Source: Enterocloster lavalensis (GTDB lineage Bacteria > Bacillota > Clostridia > Lachnospirales > Lachnospiraceae). Taken from it: a DNA stretch of 64,000 nt. Positions 32,762-42,202 of the stretch are shown here, one piece after another. Position 1 is the stretch's first letter, and every line of letters starts with the position of its first letter. The notes under the pieces were generated by a model that saw nothing but the letters and a program-made list of their open reading frames with translations, was not told the origin of the DNA and did not search any database. The stretch is taken from the NCBI RefSeq assembly GCF_902364025.1, contig NZ_CABJCG010000004.1, positions 245,592 through 309,591 on the forward strand, given 5' to 3'. The translations under genes and the position numbers were made by a program.

Positions 32762-32796
32762 AAAAGCTGATGGGAACCCATCTCCCACCAGCTTTT
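32762..32796 (-). terminator. Terminator of the split uxaA operon
   Basis: Stem AAGCTGATGGGA (32764-32775)/TCCCACCAGCTT (32783-32794), 12 bp with one mismatch, and T6 on the minus strand. It lies 43 bp past the large-subunit stop. Confidence 0.85.
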
Positions 32797-32838
32797 CCTT
32801 CTGCCTTTTATCTCACGCAACTTCTCTAAAATCCCACA

Positions 32839-33999
32839 CTACACAAACCGGCACACATGGTCCACCGCGATATCCGAGAACCCGTAGGCCTCCGCCTTGG
32901 TCATCTTGCCGTTGCACACCTCCAGGAACTCGTCGAAGAGCTGTTTTCCGCTCTCCTTGATGGTGCAGGTGCCGTCCACGATGCCGCTGACGTCCACGTC
33001 CATGTTGTCCTCCATGCGCTGGTAGGTCAGCTTGTTGCCCGTGACCTTGATCACCGGGACAATGGCGTTACCCGTGGGGGTGCCCCGGCCGGTGGTGAAC
33101 ACAATCGCCTGGCAGCCGCCGGCCACCATGGAGGTGACGGAGGAAATGTCGTAGCCCGCCGTGTCCATGATGATAGCGCCCTTTTTGGTGGGCCGGGCGG
33201 CCTGCTCCACCACCTCCACCACCGGGCGGGTGCCACCCTTGCGGATGCAGCCCAGACTCTTCTCGTCCAGGGTGGAAAGTCCTCCGGCCTTGTTGCCCGG
33301 GGTGGGCTGGCCGGCCCGGCAGTTCTGGCCCGCTCCCGCCAGGTGCTCCTCGTACTCCTTGCAAATCTGAATGATCTGGTTGTGAATCTCAGGGGTGGCT
33401 CCGCGCTTTGCCAGCACGTGCTCGCCGCCGATGAACTCGATGGTCTCGCTCATCATGGTGGAAGCGCCCGCGTCCACCAAAAGATCGCTGAGCTCGCCCA
33501 CCGCGGGATTGGAGGCGATGCCCGAGGTGGCGTCCGAACCGCCGCACTCGATGCCCATGAGCAGCTCCGAGATGTCGCAGGGAACCCGCTGCTGCCTGGA
33601 AGCCGCCGCCGCCATATCCCGGGCGGCCCGCACCGCCTTCTCGATGGTTTTTAAGGTTCCGCCCTCCTCCTGGATTCCGAAGGAGGCCACCGGCTTGTCG
33701 GTGAGGGCCTGGATTTTCTCCCGCAGCTCCCTGTGGGGCACGGTCTCGCAGCCCAGGCCGATGATCACCACGCCGTAGACGTTGGGATTTAAGGCGAATC
33801 CGGTCAGCACCTTCTGGGACATGGCCGTGTTCGCCGCCACGTCGGAGCAGCCCGTGTTAAAAATAATGTTCACGGCCCCGCGCACCTGGCTTGCCACCAC
33901 CCGGCAGCTCTCGCTTCCGCAGGCGCAGGCCGGGAGAATCAGCACATGGTTGCGGATTCCCACTCTTCCGTCAGACCTTCTGTATCCTAAAAATTCCAT
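32839..33999 (-). CDS. UxaA-family dehydratase, large subunit
   Basis: 386 residues, the C-terminal catalytic half of altronate/galactarate dehydratase-type enzymes as a separate chain. Signatures: GYRRSDGRVGIRNHVLILPA, ECGGSDATSGIASNPAVG, EKSLGCIRKGGTRP and FTTGRGTPTGNAIVP. Its cysteines may bind an iron centre. The partner small subunit lies 11 bp upstream, and a DAACS carrier precedes both, so the substrate is probably a C4-C6 hydroxy acid imported by that carrier. Sulfolactate sulfo-lyase (SuyAB) is built alike and remains possible. The ATG at 33999 follows AGGAGGAG. Confidence 0.85.
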   Translation of the reverse strand: MEFLGYRRSDGRVGIRNHVLILPACACGSESCRVVASQVRGAVNIIFNTGCSDVAANTAMSQKVLTGFALNPNVYGVVIIGLGCETVPHRELREKIQALTDKPVASFGIQEEGGTLKTIEKAVRAARDMAAAASRQQRVPCDISELLMGIECGGSDATSGIASNPAVGELSDLLVDAGASTMMSETIEFIGGEHVLAKRGATPEIHNQIIQICKEYEEHLAGAGQNCRAGQPTPGNKAGGLSTLDEKSLGCIRKGGTRPVVEVVEQAARPTKKGAIIMDTAGYDISSVTSMVAGGCQAIVFTTGRGTPTGNAIVPVIKVTGNKLTYQRMEDNMDVDVSGIVDGTCTIKESGKQLFDEFLEVCNGKMTKAEAYGFSDIAVDHVCRFV

Positions 34000-34010
34000 A
34001 TCGCTCCTCC

Positions 34011-34316
34011 TCACACCATCTCGCTCTCGTAATCTCTGGGTACGCTGTAGATATTCTCATGGTTCACCAGGCACCCTTTGCCGATGGCCCGGTTGGTTCT
34101 CCCGATCATCTCGCCGTACTTGACCACCTCGTCCCCCTCGTCAAAGGGGATTAAGGCGATCTTGTGGCAGTAGGGAATGTCCTCCAGCGCCTCCACGGCA
34201 CAGTATGTATCTCCCTTGCGGTAAACGACGGTGTCTCCCTTTTTGATCTCCATGACGCAGGTCACCACATTGTCGGTCTCCTCCATCATCAGCGCGTTGA
34301 TTTTTCCGGTTTCCAT
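34011..34316 (-). CDS. UxaA-family dehydratase, small SAF-domain subunit
   Basis: 101 residues of SAF fold, corresponding to the N-terminal part of fused altronate dehydratases: DNVVTCVMEIKKGDTVVYRK, then CHKIALIPFDEGDEVVKYGE, MIGRTNRAIGKGCLVNHENI. It pairs with the large subunit at 32839. Start preceded by GAGGAG. It follows the symporter gene by 18 bp. Confidence 0.85.
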   Translation of the reverse strand: METGKINALMMEETDNVVTCVMEIKKGDTVVYRKGDTYCAVEALEDIPYCHKIALIPFDEGDEVVKYGEMIGRTNRAIGKGCLVNHENIYSVPRDYESEMV

Positions 34317-34334
34317 ATACTCCTCCTCACATTT

Positions 34335-35576
34335 CTAAGCGTTTGCGGCGCTCTCCGGCACGTCGGCCAATGCGCCCTCGGTCTTGGCTACCAGCACTGC
34401 GGTGGCTGCGTCGCCCACGATATTGGGGATCACGCGGCCCATATTCAGGATGCGGTCGATACCGGCCAGCAGTCCGATGGCCTCCATGGGCAGGTTCACG
34501 GAGCTGAGCACGATGGTCAGCATCACCAGGCCGGAGCCGGGCACGCCCGCGGTTCCGACGGAAGCCAGGGTTGCGGTGAGCATAACCATGATCTGCTGCA
34601 TGAGGGTCAGCTCAATGCCGTACACCTGGGCCGTAAAGATTACCGCCACCGCCTCGTAGATGGCTGTTCCGTTCATGTTCATCACAGCGCCGAAGGGGAT
34701 CACGAAGTTGGCGATCTCGTCGCTGACGCCCAGCTTCTTTACGCACTTTAAGTTTACCGGGATCGTGGCAACGCTGCTGCAGGTTGCGAACACGAACATG
34801 GCGGCTTCCTTCACGCCTTTTAAGAACTTAACCGGGCTCATGTGAGCGCCGACGCCTACCATCAGGCCTGCCTGCACCAACACGGTGAACAGAGCGGAGG
34901 CCACATACACTGCCAGAATCGTTTTCATATAGGGAAGCAGAATTCCCAGTCCGTTGGTGCCCACCACGTTTGCCATCAGGCCGAACACGCCGTAAGGGGT
35001 GAATTCCAGCACGATGGAGGTGATCTCCTTCATGGCGTCCGTGCAGCCGCGGAAGAAGTTCAACACCACGGCGCCCTTGTCGCCCAGCTTGATCAGTGCG
35101 AAGCCGAAGAACAGCGCGAAGAAAATGATCTGCAGCAGGTTCTGGGTGCTCAGTGCCTCAAACGGGTTCTGCGGGATAATGTTGATCAGCGTGGTCAGAG
35201 CGCTGGGAATCACCACCGAGGACTCCTCCGCCTCCTTGGGAATCTCAATGTTCACACCTGTTCCCACGTTGATCAGATTGGCCATCACCAGGCCGATGAA
35301 AATGGCAAAACCCGTGCTCACCAGGAAAATTACCACCGTTTTAATTCCAATTTTTCCCAGTGTCTTGTAGTCGCCTACGTCGGCGGCCGCGCAGACCAGC
35401 AGGCACAGCACCAGAGGCGCCACCACCATGGTCAAAAGGCGGACCAGAATGGTCCCCAAAAAGTTAAACATCTTAGCCTCGGGTCCCATCACCAGGCCGC
35501 AGAGAATACCCAGCACAAAGCCTACCATAATCCGCGTAAACAAACTCAAGCCATTCCATTTCTTAATGATACTCAT
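34335..35576 (-). CDS. Dicarboxylate/amino acid:cation symporter (DAACS)
   Basis: 413 residues with eight transmembrane helices and two hairpins. Key parts are the helix TILVRLLTMVVAPLVLCLLV, the HP1-type serine stretch ATCSSVATIPVN, the sodium-site motif VMNMNGTAIYEA in helix 7 (NMxGT), and ASVGTAGVPGSGLVMLTIVL in HP2. It imports C4-dicarboxylates or acidic amino acids with Na+ or H+. With the split UxaA dehydratase downstream, a hydroxylated dicarboxylate (for example a tartrate- or malate-like acid) is a fair guess. ATG 35576 has AAAGGGG upstream. The LysR gene is divergent. Confidence 0.9.
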   Translation of the reverse strand: MSIIKKWNGLSLFTRIMVGFVLGILCGLVMGPEAKMFNFLGTILVRLLTMVVAPLVLCLLVCAAADVGDYKTLGKIGIKTVVIFLVSTGFAIFIGLVMANLINVGTGVNIEIPKEAEESSVVIPSALTTLINIIPQNPFEALSTQNLLQIIFFALFFGFALIKLGDKGAVVLNFFRGCTDAMKEITSIVLEFTPYGVFGLMANVVGTNGLGILLPYMKTILAVYVASALFTVLVQAGLMVGVGAHMSPVKFLKGVKEAAMFVFATCSSVATIPVNLKCVKKLGVSDEIANFVIPFGAVMNMNGTAIYEAVAVIFTAQVYGIELTLMQQIMVMLTATLASVGTAGVPGSGLVMLTIVLSSVNLPMEAIGLLAGIDRILNMGRVIPNIVGDAATAVLVAKTEGALADVPESAANA

Positions 35577-35658
35577 AAGAATCCCCTTTTCTAGTTGGAT
35601 TTGCATGAAATACATGCGACTTGTTGCGTTGCTGATCCCTCTATGCCGGCACATAGTG

Positions 35659-35751
35659 AAAAATAACGATTTTTTCTCGAGAATTTCGTTATTTTTGTCA
35701 TATTAATTTTATGTTAAAGATGTTATAAAATCAAATTTATAGTATTTATAA
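35659..35751. promoter_or_regulatory. Two dyads between the DAACS and LysR genes
   Basis: Dyad 1: a perfect 11-bp inverted repeat AAAAATAACGA (35659-35669)/TCGTTATTTTT (35686-35696) enclosing the palindrome TTCTCGAGAA. Dyad 2: TTATA-gtatt-TATAA (35737-35751), which fits the T-N11-A rule for LysR operators. One or both are likely LysR sites controlling both directions. Confidence 0.55.
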
Positions 35752-35804
35752 AGCCATTAAATTAGTTTATAGGGATAACTTCGCAGAAATCGGGAGGGGA
35801 ACAT

Positions 35805-36749
35805 ATGCATCAGGAAATGAAATACATCTACATGGTATACCAGAAAGGCAGCTTTTCCAAGGCCGCGGCGGCCCTGTACCTGACCCAGCCAGCCTTAAGC
35901 ATCGCGGTTCAGAAGGTGGAGGCGGAGATCGGAATGCCGCTCTTTGACCGGAACCGCCAGCCGCTCAAACTGACGGAGGCCGGGGAAATCTACATCCGCA
36001 AGGTCCGGCAGTTCCAGGCCCTGGAGGACGAGATGAAGCAGCAGTTTAACGACCTGTCGGGCTTAAACACCGGCTCCATCTGCATCGGCGGCTCCCACTA
36101 CTTCAACTCCTACGTGCTGCCCCCGGTGCTGACGGCCTACACCTGCCGCCATCCGGGCATCCGCCTGGAGTTGGTGGAGGCAGGTTCCTACGAGCTGGTG
36201 GATCTCTTAAAGGACCGGGTCATCGACACCACCTTCAGCTGCAACCCGCTGTACGAGGACGATTTCGACCGCCATCCCGTGTTCCAGGACACCGTGCTGC
36301 TGGCGGTTCCCGCCTCCTATGAGGTGAACATTGTCCTGCGGGATTTCGCCCTGACCGGGGAGGATGTGCTGAAAAAAAGGCATATGGAATTGTCCTGCCC
36401 TTCCATACGCCTTGAAGCCTTTGGGGATACCCCTTTTATATTGCTGACCGAAGGCAACAACCTTCACGCCCGCAGCAAACACTTTTTTAACGCTGTGGGG
36501 ATCACCCCCGTCGTCCGGCTGAAGGTGGCCCAGCTGGTCACCGCCTACCATCTGGCCCGGGGCGGCTTAGGAGCCACCTTTATCAGCGACATCCTGGTCA
36601 CCGACCCCGGACCGGACACATTGTACTACAAAATCGACTCCTGCCAGGCTGTCCGCCACTTCGACCTGATCCTTCCCAAAGGGCGCTATCTGTCCAACGC
36701 GCTGCGGGAATTTATACAGATCTTTAAAGAGTTCTATTGGCGCAGCTGA
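35805..36749 (+). CDS. LysR-family transcriptional regulator
   Basis: 314 residues. HTH at 15-65 (GSFSKAAAALYLTQPALSIA, then VQKVEAEIGMPLFDRNRQPL) and a periplasmic-binding-type effector domain after residue 90. Divergent from the DAACS-uxaA operon with palindromes in between, so it probably activates that operon when it binds the acid. Start at ATG 35805 after GGGAGGGG. Convergent with cstA, 12 bp apart, leaving no room for a separate terminator. Confidence 0.92.
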   Translation: MHQEMKYIYMVYQKGSFSKAAAALYLTQPALSIAVQKVEAEIGMPLFDRNRQPLKLTEAGEIYIRKVRQFQALEDEMKQQFNDLSGLNTGSICIGGSHYFNSYVLPPVLTAYTCRHPGIRLELVEAGSYELVDLLKDRVIDTTFSCNPLYEDDFDRHPVFQDTVLLAVPASYEVNIVLRDFALTGEDVLKKRHMELSCPSIRLEAFGDTPFILLTEGNNLHARSKHFFNAVGITPVVRLKVAQLVTAYHLARGGLGATFISDILVTDPGPDTLYYKIDSCQAVRHFDLILPKGRYLSNALREFIQIFKEFYWRS

Positions 36750-36761
36750 CCGGGGATGAGG

Positions 36762-38237
36762 CTATTTGATCACCAGCGCCTCGTCCTTTCTGGTGGACTT
36801 CACCTCGGATTTCACGTACACTTTTACCACGTACAGCGCCAGGCACACAACGGCCGCGCAGATGCCCACTCCGTTGGACAGGGTGGCGGGAAGGCGGAAG
36901 CCCTCCTGGGCCTGTAAAATATAGGCGACGCTCACCGAGGTCATATAGGTGGCCGGGACCGCGGCGATCCAGCCGTAATTCTTGCCCACAAAGCGGCACA
37001 CATAGGTGGCTGCCGCCCACAGCGCCATCATCGCCAGGGTCTGGTTGGACCAGGAGAAATACCGCCAGATGGTGTTGTAGTCCAGGAAGGAGATGCCATA
37101 TCCCACCAGGAGTAAGGGAACCGAGAGCATCAGGCGCTTCTTGGTGTCCTTCTGGTCAATCTTAAACCAGTCCGCAATGGTCAGACGCGCGGAGCGGAAC
37201 GCCGTGTCGCCGGAAGTGATGGGGCAGGCGATCACGCCCAGCATGGCCAGCACGCCGCCAACGCCGCCTAAAAGCTGGATGGACATGTCGTAAACCGTGG
37301 TGGAATTTCCGCCCTTGGCGGCCAGCAGAGCCTGAAGCCCGGTGCCCGCGCCCGCCCGGTCATAGTAGAAGGCGATACCCGCGGAAGCCCAGATCAGGGC
37401 GATCACGCCCTCCGCTACCATGGCTCCGTAGAACACCTTGCGGCCTTCCTTCTCGCTCTTGATACAGCGGGCCATCATGGGCGACTGGGTGGCGTGGAAG
37501 CCGGAAATGGCGCCGCAGGCCACGGTGATGCACATCAGGGGCCAGATCGGAAGCTCCTTGCCGGGATACATGTTTTCCACGTGGTCCCAAATCTCCAGCA
37601 TGGGCCTTGTGCCGCTGTAATACAGCGTGGCTCCCGCGATGCCCAGCGCCATGACGATCAAACAGATACCGAAAATCGGGTACAGCTTGCCGATGATCTT
37701 GTCGATGGGGAGCAGCGTCGCCAGGAAATAGTAGATCAGAATCACAATCGTCCAGAACTGCACGTTCAGGGCCTCCGGCGTTAACAGGGCGATCAGCCCC
37801 GCCGGGCCTACCATAAACACAACGCCTACCATCACCAGCAGAATCACCGAGAAGATCCGCATGACCACCGCCATGACCGGACCCAGGTATTTACCCACGA
37901 TCTCCGAGATGGACGCGCCGTTGTTGCGCTCGGAGAGCATGCCGGAGAGGTAATCGTGGACGCCGCCGGCGAAAATGGTGCCCAGCACAATCCAGATGTA
38001 AACCACCGGCCCCCACAGCGCTCCGCTGAGCGCGCCGAAAATGGGGCCAAGACCCGCGATGTTCAATAGCTGAACCAGAAATGCCCGGCTGGTGGACATG
38101 GGCACAAAGTCCACGTCGTCCTCCATGGCGTAGGCAGGGGTCTGCCGGCTGTCCGGGTGGAATACCCGCTCCACAAAGCTGCCGTAAAGAAAATAACCGG
38201 CAATCAGCAGTACAAGTCCTCCAAGAAACGATACCAT
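36762..38237 (-). CDS. CstA-family carbon starvation transporter
   Basis: 491 residues, shorter than the 700-residue E. coli CstA/BtsT but normal for clostridial homologues. Many membrane helices; N-terminal landmarks are FHPDSRQTPAYAMEDDVDFV, AGLGPIFGALSGALWGP and GGVHDYLSGMLSERNNGAS, all typical. Known members import pyruvate or peptides. ATG 38237 follows AAGGAGG; extension to 38546 would run through the upstream terminator. It stands alone between the LysR gene and the end of the long catabolic operon. Confidence 0.9.
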   Translation of the reverse strand: MVSFLGGLVLLIAGYFLYGSFVERVFHPDSRQTPAYAMEDDVDFVPMSTSRAFLVQLLNIAGLGPIFGALSGALWGPVVYIWIVLGTIFAGGVHDYLSGMLSERNNGASISEIVGKYLGPVMAVVMRIFSVILLVMVGVVFMVGPAGLIALLTPEALNVQFWTIVILIYYFLATLLPIDKIIGKLYPIFGICLIVMALGIAGATLYYSGTRPMLEIWDHVENMYPGKELPIWPLMCITVACGAISGFHATQSPMMARCIKSEKEGRKVFYGAMVAEGVIALIWASAGIAFYYDRAGAGTGLQALLAAKGGNSTTVYDMSIQLLGGVGGVLAMLGVIACPITSGDTAFRSARLTIADWFKIDQKDTKKRLMLSVPLLLVGYGISFLDYNTIWRYFSWSNQTLAMMALWAAATYVCRFVGKNYGWIAAVPATYMTSVSVAYILQAQEGFRLPATLSNGVGICAAVVCLALYVVKVYVKSEVKSTRKDEALVIK

Positions 38238-38390
38238 ATACCTGACCTCCTTAGGGGTATTGCAGGATACCCACCCGCATATACCCAATATTATTTGTCT
38301 ATAGTATACTACCGAGGTTACAAATTCGGAACACTTTTTGGCATTTCTTAACATATTTGTAACCTTGTCCCCTGCCCTTCGGATGCGCAA

Positions 38391-38441
38391 AAAAATCCGG
38401 ACAGGGCCCGCGCCGTTTCCGCGAATCCCGTCCGGATTTTT
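38391..38441. terminator. Terminator at the end of the 15.5-kb catabolic operon
   Basis: Stem AAAAATCCGGAC (38391-38402)/GTCCGGATTTTT (38430-38441), 12 bp perfect, loop 27 nt. Begins 46 bp after the zinc-dehydrogenase stop. It has A and T runs on both sides and may also insulate cstA. Confidence 0.85.
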
Positions 38442-38487
38442 AAATTTTCCAGTTTTATACAATTTTACTTCCAGCGCACCCCCGGCC

Positions 38488-39510
38488 TTATGTAAAGTCC
38501 AGCACCACCTTGAGCATTTCCCCGGCCCTGCGGTCGAACTCGGCAAATGCTTCCGGCGCGTCCGCGAACTTGTACACGTTGGTCACAATCTTCTCCAGGT
38601 CCACGCCCCCGGCCTTCACCAGGTCGATGAGCTCCAGGAAGTCCGCCTTCAGGGCGTTGCGGGAGCCGAACACGTTCAGTTCCTTTTTCTGGATGGTGGT
38701 GAAGTTGAAGTCCAGGTTCTTCTTGCCGATTCCGATGAGCACCACGTTTCCGCCGAAGGCCGCCGCGTCGATGCAGTTCTGGAAGGTGGAGGGCAGGCCC
38801 ACCGCCTCGATGGTCACGTCGAATCCGTCCCCGCCCGTGACCGCCTCCACCTGCTCCAGGAAATGCTCCGGGGAGTCGTTGAGCAGCGTTCCCTCCAGGC
38901 CGAAGCTGTCCATGGCAAACTGAAGCTTTTTCTCAGCCACGTCCGCCACGTAGACCCGGGCTCCCCTGGACTTAGCCGCCACCGCGGCCAGCACGCCGAT
39001 GGTGCCCGCTCCCAGGACCAGCACCCGGTCTCCAGGCTTGATGTTGGCCCGTGAAACGCCGTGGTAGCTGATGCAGAAGGGTTCGATCAGCGCAAGGGTT
39101 TTGGGCGGCACGCCCTTGCCGTCGTAGATGCGCTCCAGGGGCATGGCCACGTACTCGGAAAAAGCGCCGTCCCGCTGGCAGCCCATGGTCTGGTTGGTGG
39201 TGCAGCAGTTCACCAGGCCCCGGCGGCAGGAATAGCAGTGGGTGCAGTTGAAATAGGGGTTACAGGTGACGATCATGCCTTTTTTCAGGCCGTAATCATT
39301 TTCCCCCACCTCCACGATCTCGGCCGAAAACTCGTGGCCCGGAATCCTGGGATAGTCAAAATACGCGTAGGTTCCGCGGTAGGAGCCTAAATCGCTTCCG
39401 CAAATGCCGCCGTAGAGCAGCTTTAACAGGGCCTCGCCCTCCTTTGCAACCGGCATGGGGTCCTCCCGGAACACCACCTGACCCGGCTGGTTGATCACAA
39501 TCGATTTCAT
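38488..39510 (-). CDS. Zinc-dependent medium-chain dehydrogenase (galactonate/gulonate-type)
   Basis: 340 residues, MDR superfamily. Catalytic zinc ligands in GGICGSDLG and GHEFSAEI, structural zinc cysteines in NCTHCYSCRRGLVNCC, and the NAD fold GDRVLVLGAGTIGVLAAVAA. The same family includes L-gulonate 5-dehydrogenase, L-galactonate 5-dehydrogenase (LgoD) and L-threonine or sorbitol dehydrogenases. Lying 20 bp after uxaB, a hexonate oxidation producing tagaturonate or fructuronate fits the context, but the substrate is not proven. Confidence 0.85.
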   Translation of the reverse strand: MKSIVINQPGQVVFREDPMPVAKEGEALLKLLYGGICGSDLGSYRGTYAYFDYPRIPGHEFSAEIVEVGENDYGLKKGMIVTCNPYFNCTHCYSCRRGLVNCCTTNQTMGCQRDGAFSEYVAMPLERIYDGKGVPPKTLALIEPFCISYHGVSRANIKPGDRVLVLGAGTIGVLAAVAAKSRGARVYVADVAEKKLQFAMDSFGLEGTLLNDSPEHFLEQVEAVTGGDGFDVTIEAVGLPSTFQNCIDAAAFGGNVVLIGIGKKNLDFNFTTIQKKELNVFGSRNALKADFLELIDLVKAGGVDLEKIVTNVYKFADAPEAFAEFDRRAGEMLKVVLDFT

Positions 39511-39530
39511 CCGCTTCTCTCCTTCTCTTG

Positions 39531-41021
39531 TCAGCTTCCCAGCAGCTCAAATACGCGGTGGACGCCCTCCCGCTCAAACAGCTGCAGATATTCGGTTACC
39601 AGTTCCAAAAAGCCCGGAATTTCTGTCAGGTCCCCGTCCCAGAAACCGGCATTGCGGCACACAGCTCCGGCCAGCTCCGCCAGACTGTCGCTCTTGTGGG
39701 CCTCAAAGAAACGCAGCACCTCCATGTCGTCGCAGATCCGGTACTCCGTGTCCCCCCGATGGGCCACCAGGGCATTTCCCTCCAGACGCTCCCCCCGGTA
39801 GAACATCACGTAGGCCGCGAACCCGGCCATCAGCCTGGGTGGCAGCTTGCCCGTGGCGGCCTGGTACTCCCTGACCGTGGGCAGAACCCTGGCTTTCCAC
39901 TTGGACGTGGTGTTTAGGGAGATGGCCAGCAGGCTGTGGTCGATAAAGGGGTTGCACAGCCGGTCAAACAGGCCCGCTGCGTAGTCCTCCAATTCCTCCT
40001 TCGGGTACTCGGTCAGCACCGGGATGATCTCGTCGTAGACGCAGCGCTCCATGAAGGAGTAGATAGCCGGGTCCTCCATGCATTTGCGCACAATGTCCTG
40101 GCCCGATAAGTAGGAGGCCAGCACCATGGTGGTCTGGACGCCGTTGAGCATGCGGACCTTACGCTTCTTGTAGGGCGTGCAGTCCTCCGCCACGATCACC
40201 GGCAGCCCCGCCTTCTTGAATGGCAGCTCGTCCTCCAGCTCCTTGGGACCCTCGATCACCCAGATGGCGAACACCTCGCCGGTGTCCAGCAGAAGGTCCT
40301 CGTAACCGTTCTGAGCGTTCAAAGCCTCCGCCTCGGCCCTGGGATAGCCGGTGACGATGCGGTCCACCATGGTGGAGCAGAAAATCACCTCCCGGTCAAG
40401 CCAGTCAGCAAATTCCGGCTCCAGCTTCCACAGTTTGGTGTATTGGCCCACGCAGCGCTTCAGCTCGTCGCCGTTGTGGTCGATCAGCTCGCAGGACAGG
40501 ATCACCAGCCCCCTGCCCGCCTCCCCCTTGAAGCAGGAGTAGCGCTCGTAGAGAAACCGGGTGAGTTTGGCCGGAAATGAACCCGGCGGTTCCTCGTCGA
40601 ACCGGGAATTTTCGTCAAACGCGATGCCCGCCTCGGTGGTGTTACTGACAATGTAGCGCAGGTCGGGATTGGCCGCGCAGGCCAGAAGCGCGCCGTAATC
40701 CTCGTAGGGGTTTAAGGCCCGGCTGATGGAGCTGACCACCCGCTTGCGGATCACCTGCCCGCCGTTTTCCAGGCCCCGCAGGTACACGGTGTACAGCCCG
40801 TCCTGGCGGTTGATATCTTCGCATCTGCCCTGGGCGATGGGCTGGACCGCCACCACCTTGGTCCCCCAGCCGGTCCGCTCGTTGGCCAGGTCGATAAAAT
40901 AGTCCACAAAGGCACGCAGGAAATTCCCCTCGCCGAACTGCAGCACCCGCTCCGTGCCCTCCGGCATGAGATATCCCTCAAACCCAAGTTTTTCCAATGT
41001 TTTGTATGACAATCGTTCCAT
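39531..41021 (-). CDS. uxaB: Tagaturonate reductase
   Basis: 496 residues of the long-chain mannitol dehydrogenase family. RVLQFGEGNFLRAFVDYFID at the start, SNTTEAGIAF, ILSCELIDHNGDELK, and the catalytic lysine region PYKKRKVRMLNGVQTT mark the UxaB branch rather than UxuB or mannitol dehydrogenase. It interconverts D-tagaturonate and D-altronate with NADH. Its product would feed the UxaA dehydratase at 43096 in the same operon. Preceded by the 2-hydroxyacid dehydrogenase gene. Confidence 0.92.
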   Translation of the reverse strand: MERLSYKTLEKLGFEGYLMPEGTERVLQFGEGNFLRAFVDYFIDLANERTGWGTKVVAVQPIAQGRCEDINRQDGLYTVYLRGLENGGQVIRKRVVSSISRALNPYEDYGALLACAANPDLRYIVSNTTEAGIAFDENSRFDEEPPGSFPAKLTRFLYERYSCFKGEAGRGLVILSCELIDHNGDELKRCVGQYTKLWKLEPEFADWLDREVIFCSTMVDRIVTGYPRAEAEALNAQNGYEDLLLDTGEVFAIWVIEGPKELEDELPFKKAGLPVIVAEDCTPYKKRKVRMLNGVQTTMVLASYLSGQDIVRKCMEDPAIYSFMERCVYDEIIPVLTEYPKEELEDYAAGLFDRLCNPFIDHSLLAISLNTTSKWKARVLPTVREYQAATGKLPPRLMAGFAAYVMFYRGERLEGNALVAHRGDTEYRICDDMEVLRFFEAHKSDSLAELAGAVCRNAGFWDGDLTEIPGFLELVTEYLQLFEREGVHRVFELLGS

Positions 41022-41038
41022 GACTTCATTCCCCCTTG

Positions 41039-41989
41039 TCAGGCGTTCACCTGGTTCGCCGGACGGCCCTCCAGAAACGCGCTCAGATTTTCCACTGCAA
41101 TATCCATCAACCGCTGCCTGCTGCTCTTCGCCGCCCAGGCGATGTGGGGCGTAATCAGGCAGTTTTTTGCTCCAAGCAGCGGGTTGTCGCCCCGGATCGG
41201 CTCCGTCTCCACCACGTCCAGACCGGCGCCCGCCACCTTTCCCGAATCCAGGGCCCGGCGCAGGGCGGCCTCGTCCACCAGCGGCCCTCTGGACGTGTTG
41301 ATCAGATAGACCCCGTCCTTCATCTTCCCGATGCTCTCGTCATTTATCATCCCCCGGTTGTCCGCAAGGAGCGGACAGTGCAGGGAAATGAAATCCGACC
41401 GCCGGTACACCTCTTCCAGGGACACATAGGTCAGGCTGCCGCACTCCACCGGGAACTTGTCGTAGCCGATGACCTCCATTCCGAAGGCCCGGCCGATCCC
41501 CGCCACCGCCCGGCCGATGCGGCCGCAGCCCACCAGGCCCAGGGTTTTCCCGGCAAGCTCGATCAGGGGATAATTCCAGAAGCAGAAGTCCGGGCAGCGC
41601 TCCCACGCCCCGTCCTTCACCGCCCGGCTGTGCTCCCCCACATGGTGGCAAAGTTCCAGCATCAGCGCGAACACGAACTGAGCCACCGCTGCGGTGCCGT
41701 AGGTGGGGATATTGGACACCACGATGCCCCGCTCCCGGGCCGCGCCGACGTCCACGATATTGTAGCCCGTGGCCAGCACGCCGATGTAGCGGACCTCGGG
41801 GCAGCGCTTAAGCGTCTCCCGGGTGACGGGCGTCTTGTTGGTCAGCACGATCTGCGCGTCCCCGATGCGCTCCGCCACGTCCTCCGGCGGCGTCCGGTCG
41901 TAAACCGTCAGGTCACCCAGGGCCGAAAATCCATCCCAGCTCAAATCGCCCGGGTTCTCCGTATATCCGTCCAGTATAATGATCTTCAT
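41039..41989 (-). CDS. D-2-hydroxyacid dehydrogenase
   Basis: 316 residues. NAD-binding GLVGCGRIGRAVAGIGRAFG, catalytic Arg in INTSRGPLVDEAAL, Glu in GAGLDVVETEPI and His in LITPHIAW. The group includes glycerate/hydroxypyruvate and glyoxylate reductases. It may reduce 2-keto acids made by the dehydratases or the aldolase of this operon. ATG 41989 follows GGAGAGG. The array upstream (42069-42200) separates it from the isomerase gene. Confidence 0.9.
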   Translation of the reverse strand: MKIIILDGYTENPGDLSWDGFSALGDLTVYDRTPPEDVAERIGDAQIVLTNKTPVTRETLKRCPEVRYIGVLATGYNIVDVGAARERGIVVSNIPTYGTAAVAQFVFALMLELCHHVGEHSRAVKDGAWERCPDFCFWNYPLIELAGKTLGLVGCGRIGRAVAGIGRAFGMEVIGYDKFPVECGSLTYVSLEEVYRRSDFISLHCPLLADNRGMINDESIGKMKDGVYLINTSRGPLVDEAALRRALDSGKVAGAGLDVVETEPIRGDNPLLGAKNCLITPHIAWAAKSSRQRLMDIAVENLSAFLEGRPANQVNA

Positions 41990-42021
41990 TCTTTTCCTCT
42001 CCAAAGTCCGGGGACGTGAGC

Positions 42022-42201
42022 GCTCCCTCTGCCCGGCCTGGTATGCCCGGAGTTAGGGCCGCCCCGCTGCTCCCTCTGTCCGGAGTTAGGGCCGTCCCGC
42101 CGCTCCCTCTGTCCGGGGCCAGGGCCTCCCCGCTGCTCCCTCTGTCCGGGGCCAGGGCCGCCCCGCTGCTCCCTCTGCCCGGGGCCAGGGCCGCCCCGCC
42201 C
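42022..42201. repeat. 33-bp tandem array inside the catabolic operon
   Basis: Units start at 42069, 42102, 42135 and 42168 with an exact 33-bp period (GCTCCCTCTGTCCGG...CCGCCCCGCT), plus one decayed unit from 42022. It reaches the stop codon of the isomerase gene at 42203. A translated reading on the plus strand gives 11-residue repeats (GARAAPLLPLS) but has no ribosome site. Confidence 0.9.
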
Positions 42202-42202
42202 T

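Noticed and set aside
22188..42201. CRISPR array
   Set aside because: The 33-bp arrays are head-to-tail copies with no unique spacers, and no cas genes are present.
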